Of a stretch of DNA of 43,475 nt, positions 1 through 11,460 are shown in pieces. Source of the DNA: Ectocarpus siliculosus (taxonomy: Eukaryota > Sar > Phaeophyceae > Ectocarpales > Ectocarpaceae); contig FN649727.1 of the NCBI GenBank assembly GCA_000310025.1, positions 6,809,201 through 6,852,675 on the forward strand. Direction: 5' to 3'. Every line of letters begins with the position of its first letter. Positions within the stretch are counted from its first letter, which is position 1. Below the pieces are notes generated by a model. The model did not search any database. It worked only from the letters and a program-made list of their open reading frames with translations, and was not told the DNA's origin. A program made the translations under genes and the position numbers.

Positions 1-1115
1 TCGCACCCAAATATCTCTGCTCTGCCGTTCAATGTACCGGTTCTGTCCTTCTGCACAACAATTTTCGACTTGGGTTCCGTGCTCATGCCACCCGGTGAAG
101 TCAACCACGTAGTGGTTCTCTGTTCCTCAAGGGAATTCTGTCTCTTCGTCACACGCAATACCGTTGATTGGAGACTCAAACGCCAAAGCCGTCGCACCCC
201 AAACTCTCTGTTTTGCCGTTCAATGTACGGGTTCTGTCCTTCTGCACAACAGTTTTCGACTTGGTTCCGTGCTCATGCCACCCGGTAAAGTCAACCACGT
301 AACGGTTCTCTGTTCCTCAAGGGAATTCTGTCTCTTTGTCACGTGCAAAACCGTTTGCTAGATCCAAACGACCATACCGTCGCACCCCAAACTCTCTGTA
401 GCTACCGTTCAATGTACGGGTTCTGTCCTTCTGCACAACAATTAATGGCCTTCGTTTCCGTGCTCACGCCACCTGGTAAAGTCAACCACGTACACCCGGT
501 AACGTCAACCACGTAGCGGTTCTCTGTTCCTCAAGGGAATTCTGTCTCTTTGTCATGTGCAAAACATTTTTCTAGATCCAAACGACAACACCGTCGCACC
601 CCAAAATCTCTGTTTTTGCCGTTCAGTGTACCGGTTCTGTCCTTCTGCACAATTTTCGACTTGGTTTCCGTGCACATGCCACCCGGTAGAGTCAATCACG
701 TGGCGGATCTCTGTCCATAAAAGGGCATTCTGTCTCTTTGTAGCATGCATCACCTTTTGCTAGATCCAAACGACAATACGGTCGCAACCCAATCTCTCTG
801 TTTTTGTCATTAAATGTACCGGTTCTGTCCTTCCGCACAACAATTTATCGCCTTGGTTTCCGTGCACATGCCACCCGGTAAGTCAACCACGTACCGGCCC
901 TCTGTCCCTCGAGGGAATTATGTCTCTTTTGTCACATGCAATACCGTTGTTCTGAGATCCAAACGCCAATGCCGTCGCACCCCAAACTCTCTGTTTTACT
1001 CGTCAATGTACCCGCTCCGACCTCCAGCACAAAGTTATGTCGTCTCTGCGGTGCCCCCCTCCGGAACCCCGTTCCGCCCCATGCCTTCCGTGGTAGTTCT
1101 CTCTTGTTCTGCCAA
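1..1115. repeat. Tandem repeat, ~190-bp unit, about 5.8 copies
   Basis: A landmark 'GGTTCTGTCC' recurs at about 39, 230, 419, 633, 821 and (degenerate) 1012, giving spacings of 191, 189, 214, 188 and 191 bp. Each unit also carries 'CACCCGGTAAAGTCAACCACGT' variants, 'CTCAAGGGAATTCTGTCTC' and 'CGTCGCACCCCAAACTCTCTG'. The 214-bp unit contains a short internal duplication near 476-515. The array is cut by the left window edge and fades after about 1115. Open frames here are repeat-derived and do not look like genes. It could be a minisatellite or part of a longer satellite array outside the window. Confidence 0.9.
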
Positions 1116-4068
1116 GCAGTCGATCAATAGCACTCACCATTCCTCCGAAATCTACGGCAATCACAACAGTGCACACATCCCTTCACGTCAAGTCACAACC
1201 ACCGATTCACGGCAAGGTGTTATCCTCGCAAACATCGTGTGCTATTCTCGGGGATGCAGTGCTACGCGTACATCCCCCGAAAGCGACGACCTCGGCTTGG
1301 ACTCCAAGTGGTCATGCGCTCTGGAAGAAGAAGTGTCGTACTGATCTTCGTTGCCCCCATCGAGACCCTTGTGCTCTGTACAATACCGTTCGAGGAACAT
1401 GCGATTGTTTTGGCCAAGCAACACGGCCCCGCACAGCCAATCCGTCGTCCGGCTTGGTGTGCTAGCTGAGCGCGCATGATGACATGGACCGCTGTTCCGA
1501 CGAGCTTAAAGGAATGTCAAGGACGGGTTTCTGCAACAAGGGAGGCTGGCGCGGCTGTTCGTTCGGACAGACAGACGGGAGAGGCGGGAACAGGGCCATA
1601 CAGAAGGAGGCAAGCCCTTCTGGTTACCATCGTTTTTCGCAAGTCAATTCTGGAGCTGCTTCAGTGAAGGGAAAACATTTTCAAGCTTATCCATTGTTGC
1701 ATTCTCCCTGTTTTAGGAAGACAATTTTCAAAGCCCATGCTTCGACTGGCAAACTTATAGGCCTCTCAATAGTGGAACAGGTGATTGAGAGCCCCCCCTT
1801 TGGTTTTGCAGACAAACCAAACCCACGCTTGCACAAAAGCTTGGTGCACCACTCTACCGGGCATTGGCGACTGGGCAGCTGTAGCCACCGTTTTAAAGCG
1901 TACATTTGAACACATGACAACAGATTTCAGACTTCGCACGGCGAAGAACATGCCATTTTGCGTATCAAGACATGTTCGGTGCTCACCTGCGTGGCCAGCG
2001 CACACCGCAGCACCTCTTGAAAAGAAACGTTCGCCGTGAGGTTTCCGTACTGTAGCAAGATCTCCAACCCGTTCAGCATCTTCAAGGATGGTGCTAACAC
2101 CTGTCGAGATAAAAAAATTACGTTTTCTTTCGCGTCACAAGGTTGGGGTTTGCGGTCGGTCCATGTTGCACGACGGCACTTACAGGTCCTTGGCGCTCTT
2201 CGCTTGGGAGATTTGCCTCAAAATGAGTGACAGGTTTGAGGACCCTCAAGCGAAGCATTTACCGATCCTAGATGCACTCCGTTCGGAACTCATCTCCATG
2301 TCTCCAACGCTTTTGGATGACTTGTTTGTCTTATCTCCTTCCTGACGGACGATCAAGACTAGGACGTACGCCTACCACGACCATCAGAAAAATATGGTGT
2401 TCCCCTATCTTGTGCTGTGTCAAACCTCAAGGATAGCGAGGCCCAAACGGATCATGACGTCGTCCAAACGCACAAGGAACAGGTCAAGGGCGCAGAGCGC
2501 CAAGGGCAGGGGGGTATTGCGCGCGTACGCCGTGGTGAACCACTCCGCGCACAGGAACGACATCGGAATCGCCTGGACGGAAGAGGAATCAGGTCGGATA
2601 ATTCGATTGGAATATCGCGGAAGAGAAAATTGTGCGTCGATGTATATAGTGCGGCGTGTTAACCAACTTACAACGCCGGCCCGCTAGTTGGAAACGCCTA
2701 TTTTGAGGAAATGCTCAAGGCCATGGTGTCTCAATGATTGAACATAGGCTATGCAAAACTACCATACACCATGTATTCGTATGGTGGCCGGCCGCTGAGC
2801 CCAGTTTATGCCATGTTTCTTGTTTGTTCGTTTTTTCAAGAACCTGAGCCTCTATTTCTTGTGAGGATGTTTCCTTTTTGAGGCCGGCACTCCATCCGTC
2901 GACGGGTGTTGTGTGGTGATCATCAACAGGGGACTGGCTGCCTGGCTACACATCTCCGACGAGCAACATGCGACACGTGTCCGCTGGTCCGCTAGTAGCT
3001 ACGGTGTGGGTACCAATCCACGGGGACCGGGGCAAAAGGAGGAAACCTTGTGTCAGACGTTGTTGTTTTGGCCGTGGTGGCAAGCGCAAAATGTGCGGAG
3101 TACCTACACCCAATCCGCGAGCTGAACTACATACGCAACGGTTGAATGCGAGAGCGGAAACTCCACCGTGGGGTTTCCCATTTAGGATCCGATTTCTGTC
3201 GTGACCGACGTAATGATGGGTGCTATTATTTGTAACATGTGCGCTGGGCATACGTACGCTGACATCAGCAACGCCGTTTTCGTGTGCGCGTACTCTCGTA
3301 TGACTACATTTTGTGGCGCTTGCGGTTCGCTGAGGGCGGGTAAGCTTCCGTACCTCCTTGCACAGGTGGCCATGAAGTGCCGGCAACCGTCGCTTCAAAG
3401 CCTTCCCGAAGATGCGCACGAGCCGCGGCAGCATCTCGCCCACGACCACCTGCCGGGTCGGCTGGCGAGTGGCAGACCACCACCAACAAGACACATCGTG
3501 CGCGTTAGGTTACAGGCTTCCAAGACTCGACCTCTCTGCGGCAGCTTGCGCATGGAATGCTTGCACAGTTTCCCTGTCGTCAATCTCGTTGTGTGAGGTA
3601 GAGGTTCTTAGCTGGCTTCGCTTGATGGGTCGTGTGTGAGTACAACAACAACAGTATTACCCCCCCCCCTCCCCCTCGATGTTTGCCATCGGGATTGGGT
3701 TTTCGTCGCTTGGCAACGACGTTGTAAAATATGCCAAGTCGCTTCGTGAACTCGGCAACCAGGTTACCGTTTGCTTTTTTTACCTCTGTTTTTTTTTTGC
3801 GGTAACCATGCATGGTGGTAGATCATGTTGTGCGGGGTCGAGAACCCTCACTCCGCGCAAGGGGGATAATCGCACCACGTTGTGTTAGAATGGTCAAGCA
3901 TCCTCGAGCCAGTTACACAGTGCGTATAACTGTCTCTGGAAGTGAAAGCACCAGAAAATATACTAAGTCATACGCAGCTGTCATCCGTACGCAAGAAAGT
4001 AAGCACAAGATGCCGAACACCCTTAGCAGGATGCAGCGCACCCTTCATGCGACTCGCCGAATACCTCA
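1116..4068. other. Spacer with no recognisable gene
   Basis: Only short, overlapping open frames on both strands, none with a recognisable domain, signal peptide or splice logic. A short C-tract (3660-3674) preceded by 'GAGTACAACAACAACAG' resembles the C-tails of the repeat family described elsewhere, but too little flanking sequence matches to call a copy. Confidence 0.5.
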
Positions 4069-4197
4069 CGGCGCTTGGTGATGTGAAAGCCTGGTCCGGT
4101 GAGAACCCGGCGTGCTCCGTCCCGGCTTTGTAGGGATGCGAGGTCAATGGTCTAACGACTACGGCATGCACGACTATGAGTACACCCCCCCCCCCCT
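4069..4197 (+). mobile_element. C-tailed repeat, 3' end copy (subtype 1)
   Basis: About 130 bp nearly identical to 21844-21979: it runs from 'GCTTGGTGATGTGAAAGCC' through 'GGCTTTGTAGGGATGCGAGG' and 'CAATGGTCTAACGACTACGG' to 'TATGAGTACAC' followed by a C-tract. The 'GGTCAATGGTCTAAC...GGCATGCA' core is shared with the copies at 24701 and 40930, which are linked to reverse-transcriptase coding sequence, so this is probably the 3' terminus of a non-LTR element. Sense orientation is taken from that link. Confidence 0.7.
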
Positions 4198-4199
4198 CT

Positions 4200-5864
4200 T
4201 GCTCCGACAAATGCTGGAAATTGTCACCTCTTCCTCCAGTTCGCCCATTTGCCATCCACAGGCCCTGTCCGCACCACCGGTGTCGCGTATAGTGGTGGCT
4301 TTGTCCTCCCGGGGAGAACCGGCGCTGACCACTTTGGAACGGGTATCTCCTTCCGCCATGCGTCGGTGCCCCTGGCCACGAAACGGATATTGGCCATCAC
4401 CGCTCTTCCCCCTAGCAGCAGGTTCGGAGGGCGTTGGGCTCCGAGCAGCACCGAACGCGCGAAAAGTCACCACACGACCCCCGCACAAGTGGTACGCGTC
4501 GAGGAGGTCGACGTCGCCTAGCGGAAACAGAGCCTGCATCACTCGCTCCTGGGAAAGGTCCCCGTTGGGTTTCAGAAGCGTGGAGGCCGTGTCCATGATG
4601 GAGGCACGTTGATATTTCGGAGAGAGTCCCATGGAAGGACCATTCGTTCGTGTACGTACATGTGTACTAGCATCACTCGCGTTTATGGCTCGGTTAGACT
4701 TGATGGCGAAACCATTTTGGTCGAGCGAGTCGCTCTCCATGTCGGACACACCGGGGTGGTTGGAATTCTGTCTTGTCTATGTAGCTTTCACTTTGGGCGC
4801 ATGTGCACCAACACAAAAAAATACTAAGCGAGGTGCTCGTTGCTGCAACAACGAACAGAGCATGTTCTTGTTGACGAGGTACATATGTGACGTGCCCAAA
4901 AGGTACTATCATACATCAGACGATTCGAATATACACGGCACCTGAAGCAAGGTGACCAACGTCGCGTAAGCCATGGCTTCCAGGGGCTCTTGAACGAGCA
5001 CCAGCGCTGCCATGTAGCTTATGCCGGACACGAACTGCAGCGTGGATGCCGTGGCGAAAGCGACTCTGAAGATAGGTGCCAAAGATTGGCAGATGATTAA
5101 CAGGGACGGAGGATACGAGAACAGTTTAGCCGGGAATTGTCCCCCCAAGAGTGGTACCCCGGCGACTGGCGTCCGGAACCTGAACGCGCTTTTTGTTCCC
5201 CCGCTGTATATCGCCACACCGTCCGTCGGTAGTCGCCGAATCAAGTCTATTCGTGGATCGTGGTCTCAAGCTTGACATGTTTTGTGACCCTACCAAGAAC
5301 GCACCTGAACACGGCGTGTTTGGCCCCTCCCGCGAAGTGCGCAGGACATACATGTCCTCCGCCGCCCGACTGAGAGGCCGAAAAAAATCCAGGGCGCGTC
5401 CCGTGGCGTCTCGGCGACATGGTACGATTGACGTCCTTCCACACTCTGGCAGCCAATGCTCTCTTTGCCTTGTTGCAGCCATCAGTATTACTGCCTTTGC
5501 GCGCGCCCTTCCGGCTGCTGATCAAGCGCTGATAGTTGTTCCTGAGTTTACGCTTAACAAGCCCAGTTCTACCTGAGAAATCGGGATAGGTCGAGGTAGG
5601 GGGAAGGAACGCTGAAAATACGAAAAATGCGCCGAGGCAGGCAGACAAGGCGTCCGGCCTGCTTACTCTTCTACAGCCCTCCTTGCTTGCCAACAGCCAG
5701 GCATCGTTAAAAAGAAAGTGCCACCGCGACAACAACACCAGGTAGACGAGGGTTTTGGAGAATAACGGGACTCGACCTAGACATGTCAAAATCACTTTGT
5801 TCCCGTACTTTCGACGTGTGTGCGGTATTACTGTCGTACCCCCGCACTGCGTAGGTCTTTCCAA
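4200..5864 (-). CDS. Uncertain minus-strand gene, membrane-protein-like
   Basis: No family recognised. Three minus-strand open stretches can be joined in phase. One covers about 5864-5310, with hydrophobic stretches such as 'KTLVYLVLLSRWHFLF' and 'ALSACLGAFFVFSAFL'. The second covers about 5240-4950 and contains 'SLLIICQSLAPIFRVAFATA' and 'LQFVSGISYMAALVLVQ', likely membrane spans. It ends at a phase-0 donor CAG|GTGCCG. The third starts near 4780 (acceptor TAG or CAG, phase 0) with a hydrophilic region 'ESDSLDQNGFAIKSN'. An AG|GTGCGT donor near 5308 is phase-compatible with two acceptors near 5190-5210, and a competing frame also reads well, so the first junction is ambiguous. Below about 4450 the frame shifts, suggesting another intron or decay into the repeat at 4197. 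It could be the 3' part of the PDZ gene upstream on the same strand, a separate gene, or a pseudogene. Confidence 0.3.
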
Positions 5865-6207
5865 GGTCCTTGAAACAGGGAGACTACAAATAAATGTAGC
5901 GGGGGTGATTCTTCGTGAGCGACTTTCGTTCTCGATTGCTCAGCTGTGAGCACTCGCAGCCGGCGCCTTTTTACGAAATTCCTCGTGCTATCTTGTGGTG
6001 GACGCGAGGGGTTTGAGCAGGACGATATACTGACCAACAGAACAATTCAAGCATCCAAGACAAGCGGTACTACCACATACTTCGATGTCGGAGCTGCATA
6101 CCGTTTAAGGCATGCTCATCCACCGAGCGTGAACAACCGACCAGTTTCCGAAGTTTTGCCTGCGGACAGACGACGATGTAGAATGATGGTTTCATCTGTG
6201 TGCAGTT

Positions 6208-6621
6208 TCAATGGATCATTTTCGTCAATGACTTGAGCGTCGTGCTCGTGGAAGACACATTCTTATAGATACAGTAGCGACATAACGAAATTGGTAGCCT
6301 CGCTTCGCTATGCTTGGTATCGGGCGCAACACCAACAATGCGTATGGCATACTTCAACGGGAGTACGCTAAGAAGCCCGTCTACGAGGCACGGTGGCATT
6401 CCGGGGTAACCATCACCACCACACAGACACACAATAGCGTTTGCTGCTCAGCAGCGCCAATCTCGTACAAAGTAAGCGTGTGCTCACCCGATCCGAGTGA
6501 GAGTCTGGCGAGAGATTCCTCAGCAGTCTTTGCCAAAGGTGCCCTCTTGACGCTACCAATTCGTGCCACTGCTCCATACCGCCCGATCGGAGTTGCCGTC
6601 GTGCACGCAGTATCACCGCCA
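6208..6621 (-). CDS. Probable further exons of the PDZ-protein gene
   Basis: Two minus-strand exons fit the phases of the upstream PDZ exons. One runs 6621-6488, entered at CCAG|T (phase 2) and left at a strong donor G|GTGAGC (phase 1). It encodes '...PIGRYGAVARIGSVKRAP...'. The next starts at 6380 after CGTAG (phase 1), encodes 'LLSVLPLKYAIRIVGVAP...' and stays open to 6208. No known domain is seen. The phase agreement across both junctions supports coding, but each site is only a prediction. The 3' end of the gene is not resolved; 5865-6207 shows no clear exon. Confidence 0.4.
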
Positions 6622-7186
6622 CTGGACACCCATCCGCTTCGGTCTACAGTATGGTAACGGGTGGCCGAAAGGGAAGCCGGCATGGATTGCCGGAAATCGG
6701 CACATATACGGTGCGTGTTTGAGTTCCTCTGCATGTAGTCGACAGGCGAACGTTTTGCGGAACTTCGTTGAATGCCGTTTTTCTTCGGAAACTGCACGAG
6801 ATGTGAAAGGAACTGGTATCTTGTCTGGCTTCATTTCAAGTGGCGTGACCCAATTTCGGTGGCAAACAATTGTATTCTGTGATAATTCCATGCGAACGAT
6901 CTCTGGTGGCCCAATCTTGTTACTTGTGGCGCGGGGTCGCCTCTACCAACCTCTCTATTTCCGCAACGGCGTTCGTACGCGTACCTCAATCTTTGGCGAA
7001 GGACTTGAAACCACCCGACCAACGCACGAGGCGTTCGGCGGCTGCTTGCCCCCACATCCCGACTTGCCCATCATCCCGCAGCACCCATCCCAACCACCAC
7101 AGTAAGCGACCCGACAGGGGGGCTTGTGTCGAGCTGCACCGCGGCATGTTCCACCGCCGCCATAGCCGTTATCACGGCCGACAAAC

Positions 7187-8716
7187 CTTCGCCCACACGC
7201 GTGTCGAACGAAAGTGAGGCGGGTCGGGCGTTCCGCTTGATCCAAAAGGCTGGCAACCTCTGTAAAGCTTTTCTTCGTCACCTTTTCAATGGGAACGAAA
7301 AGTAAGGTTGAGATGAAAGAATCTGGGTCCGTCAGGAGGCTGCATGGCCATTGTGGGTGTGCTGCAGACGGCTGACAAAGAAACACCAGTTGAAAATTAT
7401 CCCTCAGCCATACGCACATGGAGGTTGTGATTTTCACAAGCATTTCAATCGAGGTCCTTCGAAATGCAACGCGATAGCCTCTGAGGCTCCTCCTACATCA
7501 ATGTACTGATGCAAGCTGTGCGCACCTGCACATTGTCCACACGAACAAGTATATCTCCTTCATCCAGCTCGAGGACTCCCACGACGCTCCCGCGTGATTC
7601 GTTTGGAGGAGAAGGCGCTCCGTTGAGCATGCTGCCTTGGCGAGTGTGAACGGTCGTCGTCGCGTGGTTACGTTCGAGGCCTACCGCCCGAACCTTGATG
7701 AGGCCTGATGATGACGATCTACCGTCGAGCCCTAGATCCAAGACCCTGACTTGGTCGTCGTCCACCTTCCCCGGAAAGTTTGATACAAGCATGGAATGCG
7801 CGAACATCCCACTGTCTGCGGCACAGTCACTCCACGCCTGTTTCAACACAATCGTCTCCCCCACTCGGTAGCTGGCCTCCAGGGAGAGGCCAAGAGGACC
7901 AGAATCAATACGCACAGTGAGTCCACGGCAACCGCATCGGGCGCGCGGCTCATGAATCGCTGTGGACGAGTGCTTGTGTTGGGAGGATCGGGTGTAGTTG
8001 CTGTTTCTTGAACGGAATACGGCAACAGGCTGAGGAGAGAGACTCAATGGGGCAGAATCCCGCGCCTGTGGAGACACGGAAAAGGTGTGGTCCCTAATCA
8101 TCACCGTTGATGATGACGATGCTTTCCCCGCTTGCTCACGAGACCTCGGACCAGGTGGTCCCGGCAATGATAGCAGAGGCGACGAGGCGTGCACGGGAGC
8201 AGCAACGAGAGCGATGTCGCCATCATCACCATGTTGTCCTCTTTCCACCATGATTGTGGCCCCAGTATCTCCGCCCCAAATGTTCTCCCTCTTGCTTTCT
8301 GGCTCTTCGTCACTGTTGCACGTCCCGCTGCGAGTGGATTCCGACGTATACGAATGAGTGCTGTTGTTGTCGTCTCGGAAACCTTGCTCTTCGTCGGCTT
8401 CGCCATAGTTGCAGTTCGATGTCTGCGGGCAATGCCTTAGCTTGATAGGGGATGTTGTTGGCAGGGCCTGCCGAAGTATACAAGAAGAGTATTGCCGCGT
8501 TCTCGACACCCTCTTCCCTGGGAACCACGTCTCATGGTCGCCTTCGTCGGAGTCGTCTTCTTTGCCCTCCTCCGACAAGTTACATCTAGCTGACATCACG
8601 GCCGCGTGGTCGTCATGATCATGACCCACCGACTTCAAGGGATCTGAGATTGGAATACCCTCTGCCTCGTCTGCCCATTGGACCCGTAGCTTCCTTCGAG
8701 CCACGCGCAAGGACAT
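7187..8716 (-). CDS. PDZ-domain protein (partial gene model)
   Basis: Exon A runs 8716-7526 (397 codons) and ends at CAG|GTGCGC, phase 0. Exon B runs 7281-7187, entered after AAAAG and left at AG|GTTTGT, phase 2. An in-frame stop lies upstream of the ATG at 8716, so this is the first usable start. Residues 1-260 are Ser/Asp/Glu-rich and probably disordered. A PDZ domain begins at about 265: 'LTVRIDSGPLGLSLE' gives the carboxylate-binding GPLGLSL loop, 'ELDEGDILVRVDNVQ' the central strands, and, across the intron, 'KSFTEVASLLDQAERPTRLTF' the second helix and last strand. Between the first strands and 'GDILVRV' lies about 90 residues more than a canonical PDZ. PDZ domains bind C-terminal peptides and usually act as scaffolds; the ligand is unknown. 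Exon B stays open to 6955 if unspliced, but splicing to exons at 6621 and 6380 fits better. Confidence 0.7.
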
Positions 8717-9094
8717 GGCGCCATCTGCTCTTGATCGACAGTGCGTGCACGAGCAGAATGCGTCGTGTTTGCCCGAGGTTTTTTACACTCGTCGGCGCAA
8801 TAGATGTACATGTTTTTTTTTTTTTAGCCGTTTTACTATTTCCTATTTCTCCCCGCAGCTGCAAATGACTGCTGTCTGCTGTCTGTTTGCATGTTCGCAC
8901 ATTCTCATGTCCTCCCGATCTCTTGTTGGTTTCATTGGTTCATACACGCATTGCTTCGTTCGTAGTGGTGCTATCGAGAGGCATTATTGTCCTTGAGTTC
9001 ACACAAGTCATGCTCAGTAGGTCAGTAGAGGTGCGCATGGATGCAAGGATCTTCGATGGACTACTGCTGTACTCGGCATGATACGTGCCGGTTG

Positions 9095-9142
9095 GTGTGA
9101 AAGATATGCGGAGGAATCGTGTGAAAGATATGCGGAGGAATA
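9095..9142. repeat. Short direct duplication, 24-bp unit
   Basis: Two adjacent copies of 'GTGTGAAAGATATGCGGAGG' plus 'AAT' at 9095 and 9119. Noncoding context. Confidence 0.8.
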
Positions 9143-11403
9143 ACGCATGTCCATGTTCCATGTCTCCATGTCCGTCTCGGCCTTCCTTGCTTCTGTGATC
9201 TGTGATCGACTTCACCCTTTGTGATCTCTTGGTGTTACAAGGTTTCGTCTGGGTATCCCTATCCTTGCCACTCCCGTGGATACTATACTCCTGGTTGGAC
9301 TATCCTCATCGTTGGTGGATCTGTCTGAATCTTGGCGGCAAGCGCCGTGTTTACACATCACATGACCTTCTTACGCGAGGTACGGCTGCAGCACTTCTGT
9401 CGGCGGCAACAAGCTCTCTGAGCTATCAAACTCGGCTAGTATCGGTAGGTGTCAGCCTCTGCTGCCATCTACAGGGGGACGCACCACAATACCCGTAAGA
9501 CTTGTGGGATGCCTCCTTCGTACGCGAGGACGGCGCGACGCACCACAACAGCAGCAGCAGTACACTTCTGTTTGAGCTGCCATTGACACATGTTTTGACA
9601 ATTACTCTTTGTGGCAGTGCTTGTAACCAATGTATACATTGAAATAACAGCAGTAGTAAAGATGGCGCCCGCATATTTTGCAGGAGGCTCGAGGCGTGTT
9701 GGCTGTCGCAAACTGAGCACGAGTTCATATTTTCCAAGTTCATATTTCGGGCAGGCATCCGCAGAGGGCGAACAGGGGGGGATACGAGCGCCCAACGTGG
9801 CCTTTGTGGACAATAGGGTGCCTTCTTTTTAGGCGACGCCGCCTTTCTACAGGTATATCTTCTTCTACTCTGCTGGTGTACCCCACACAGCTGGAAGTTT
9901 AGACCTACATGTCCCCTTGCACGAAGTCCATGAATAAGGAACAATAGCAGACCCTCGCCGTATAGCTACAATGGTGTTGACGGCCTTCCCCGTGCTCTGT
10001 GATGGTAGGACCCCCCCCCTGCTTCACGGTGCTACTCCCCTCAAGCAAAGGGCGGTTCTTGTTCTTGATACCACGTCGGAACAAGTCTTGTTCTTATGGC
10101 CTAGATTCTGAACTTTTCGAGGCTTGATCTCTTAACTGCCAAGATAATACGCGTGGACGCGACCCGTACTTCTCGGTGGTCCGTTCTGATCATGTGTTGG
10201 TGTGTGTTAACGTGAAGTCCAAGCGACCGACAATGTCTGTATGTAGAAGGTGTTCATTTAGTGGGATCGGCAAACAAAATGCTCTGCCTTCGCCACAACA
10301 CACACACAAAAAGAAACAGGTACAAAACCGCAACCTACAGACCGTTGCAGAAAACCATTGTACTTTTCACAGTGTTGGGAAACACGGTAGTCCGCTTCTG
10401 CTATGCAATACAGTTGGAAAACACAACGGGCTTCCACCAGGCATGTGCCGCATCGTAGAACGCATTCCCCCAAAATTTTCGTTTCTCTCTTGACAACGAA
10501 GCAACTGAGATGCTTCCCTCCCTAGTTGAATGAAGCCGCCCTCACCGTATAGTTTAATTTCTCTTTGATGGCCCCGTTCAAGATGCAGCGAACACAAAAC
10601 AACAAAAAATCCGTTTTTCCGGTGGGGAGGGAGCTAGGCAATTGGAAGACGGGTTTACCTGTACTTCGAGTGTTTCTGTCGACGCCAAAAAGATCAAATG
10701 ATCGGGAAAAGTTCTGAATCTTGGGGTATAGTGTTAGGGTTAGAGTGTTAGAGGCTCTCGCGCCTTCCCGCCGAAATTGGGTGTTGTATCTAGAGACTAT
10801 GTTAACCCAGGACCGATGTTGATGACATAAACCTTGATTAACACACCGTGCTCTTCCAGCACACAAAGACTGAACACATGTGCGTGCTCTCTCTGGAGGA
10901 GCCCCGCACTTGAACCACCAACAGCATTCCCCGCCCGCACACATATTCTCTAGATCGGATCTCGTACAATATCTTTAGTCTGTCCCAAGAGGTCAAGCCT
11001 CGGGCCACATAACGGAAAAATGCACGGATAGGTATGATTGTGAATGTACGAGACCAAGAGGAATAAAGCTGTTATCATAGTCGAGTCGCGTTCATGCTTC
11101 TTTTGTGACTCCAACTTCAATGTCGACGCAATGATGGCGAAGTTTACTGCAGCACCGTCGATTGGTAACAGCACGGCGGTGTACAGCTGCGCATGTAGCC
11201 GGACGTCTGCTTTGACTCGTACACATGTCGGGGATATGTACATGTCCATGTAGACAGCAGCCAAGTGCTATCCCTTCTGTGTTCGCTGTTAGCTACGTAG
11301 ACAAATGAGTAACCAAGCTATGATGACAGTAGGATAGCATGAGCACGTTCGGTCTGTATGCTGGAAAAAGGAGCAGAGACCCACACGCTGTGCGACATGT
11401 TCC

Positions 11404-11460
11404 TGTACGGGCTGTCAGCTTACGGTCGGAATGTACGGGCTGTCAGCGTATGGTCCGAAT
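11404..11460. repeat. Short direct duplication, ~28-bp unit
   Basis: Two adjacent copies beginning 'TGTACGGGCTGTCAGC' and differing at a few positions. Noncoding context. Confidence 0.75.

Noticed and set aside
10731-10751. Telomere-like TTAGGGTTAG
   Set aside because: A single imperfect occurrence with no array; not evidence of an interstitial telomere.
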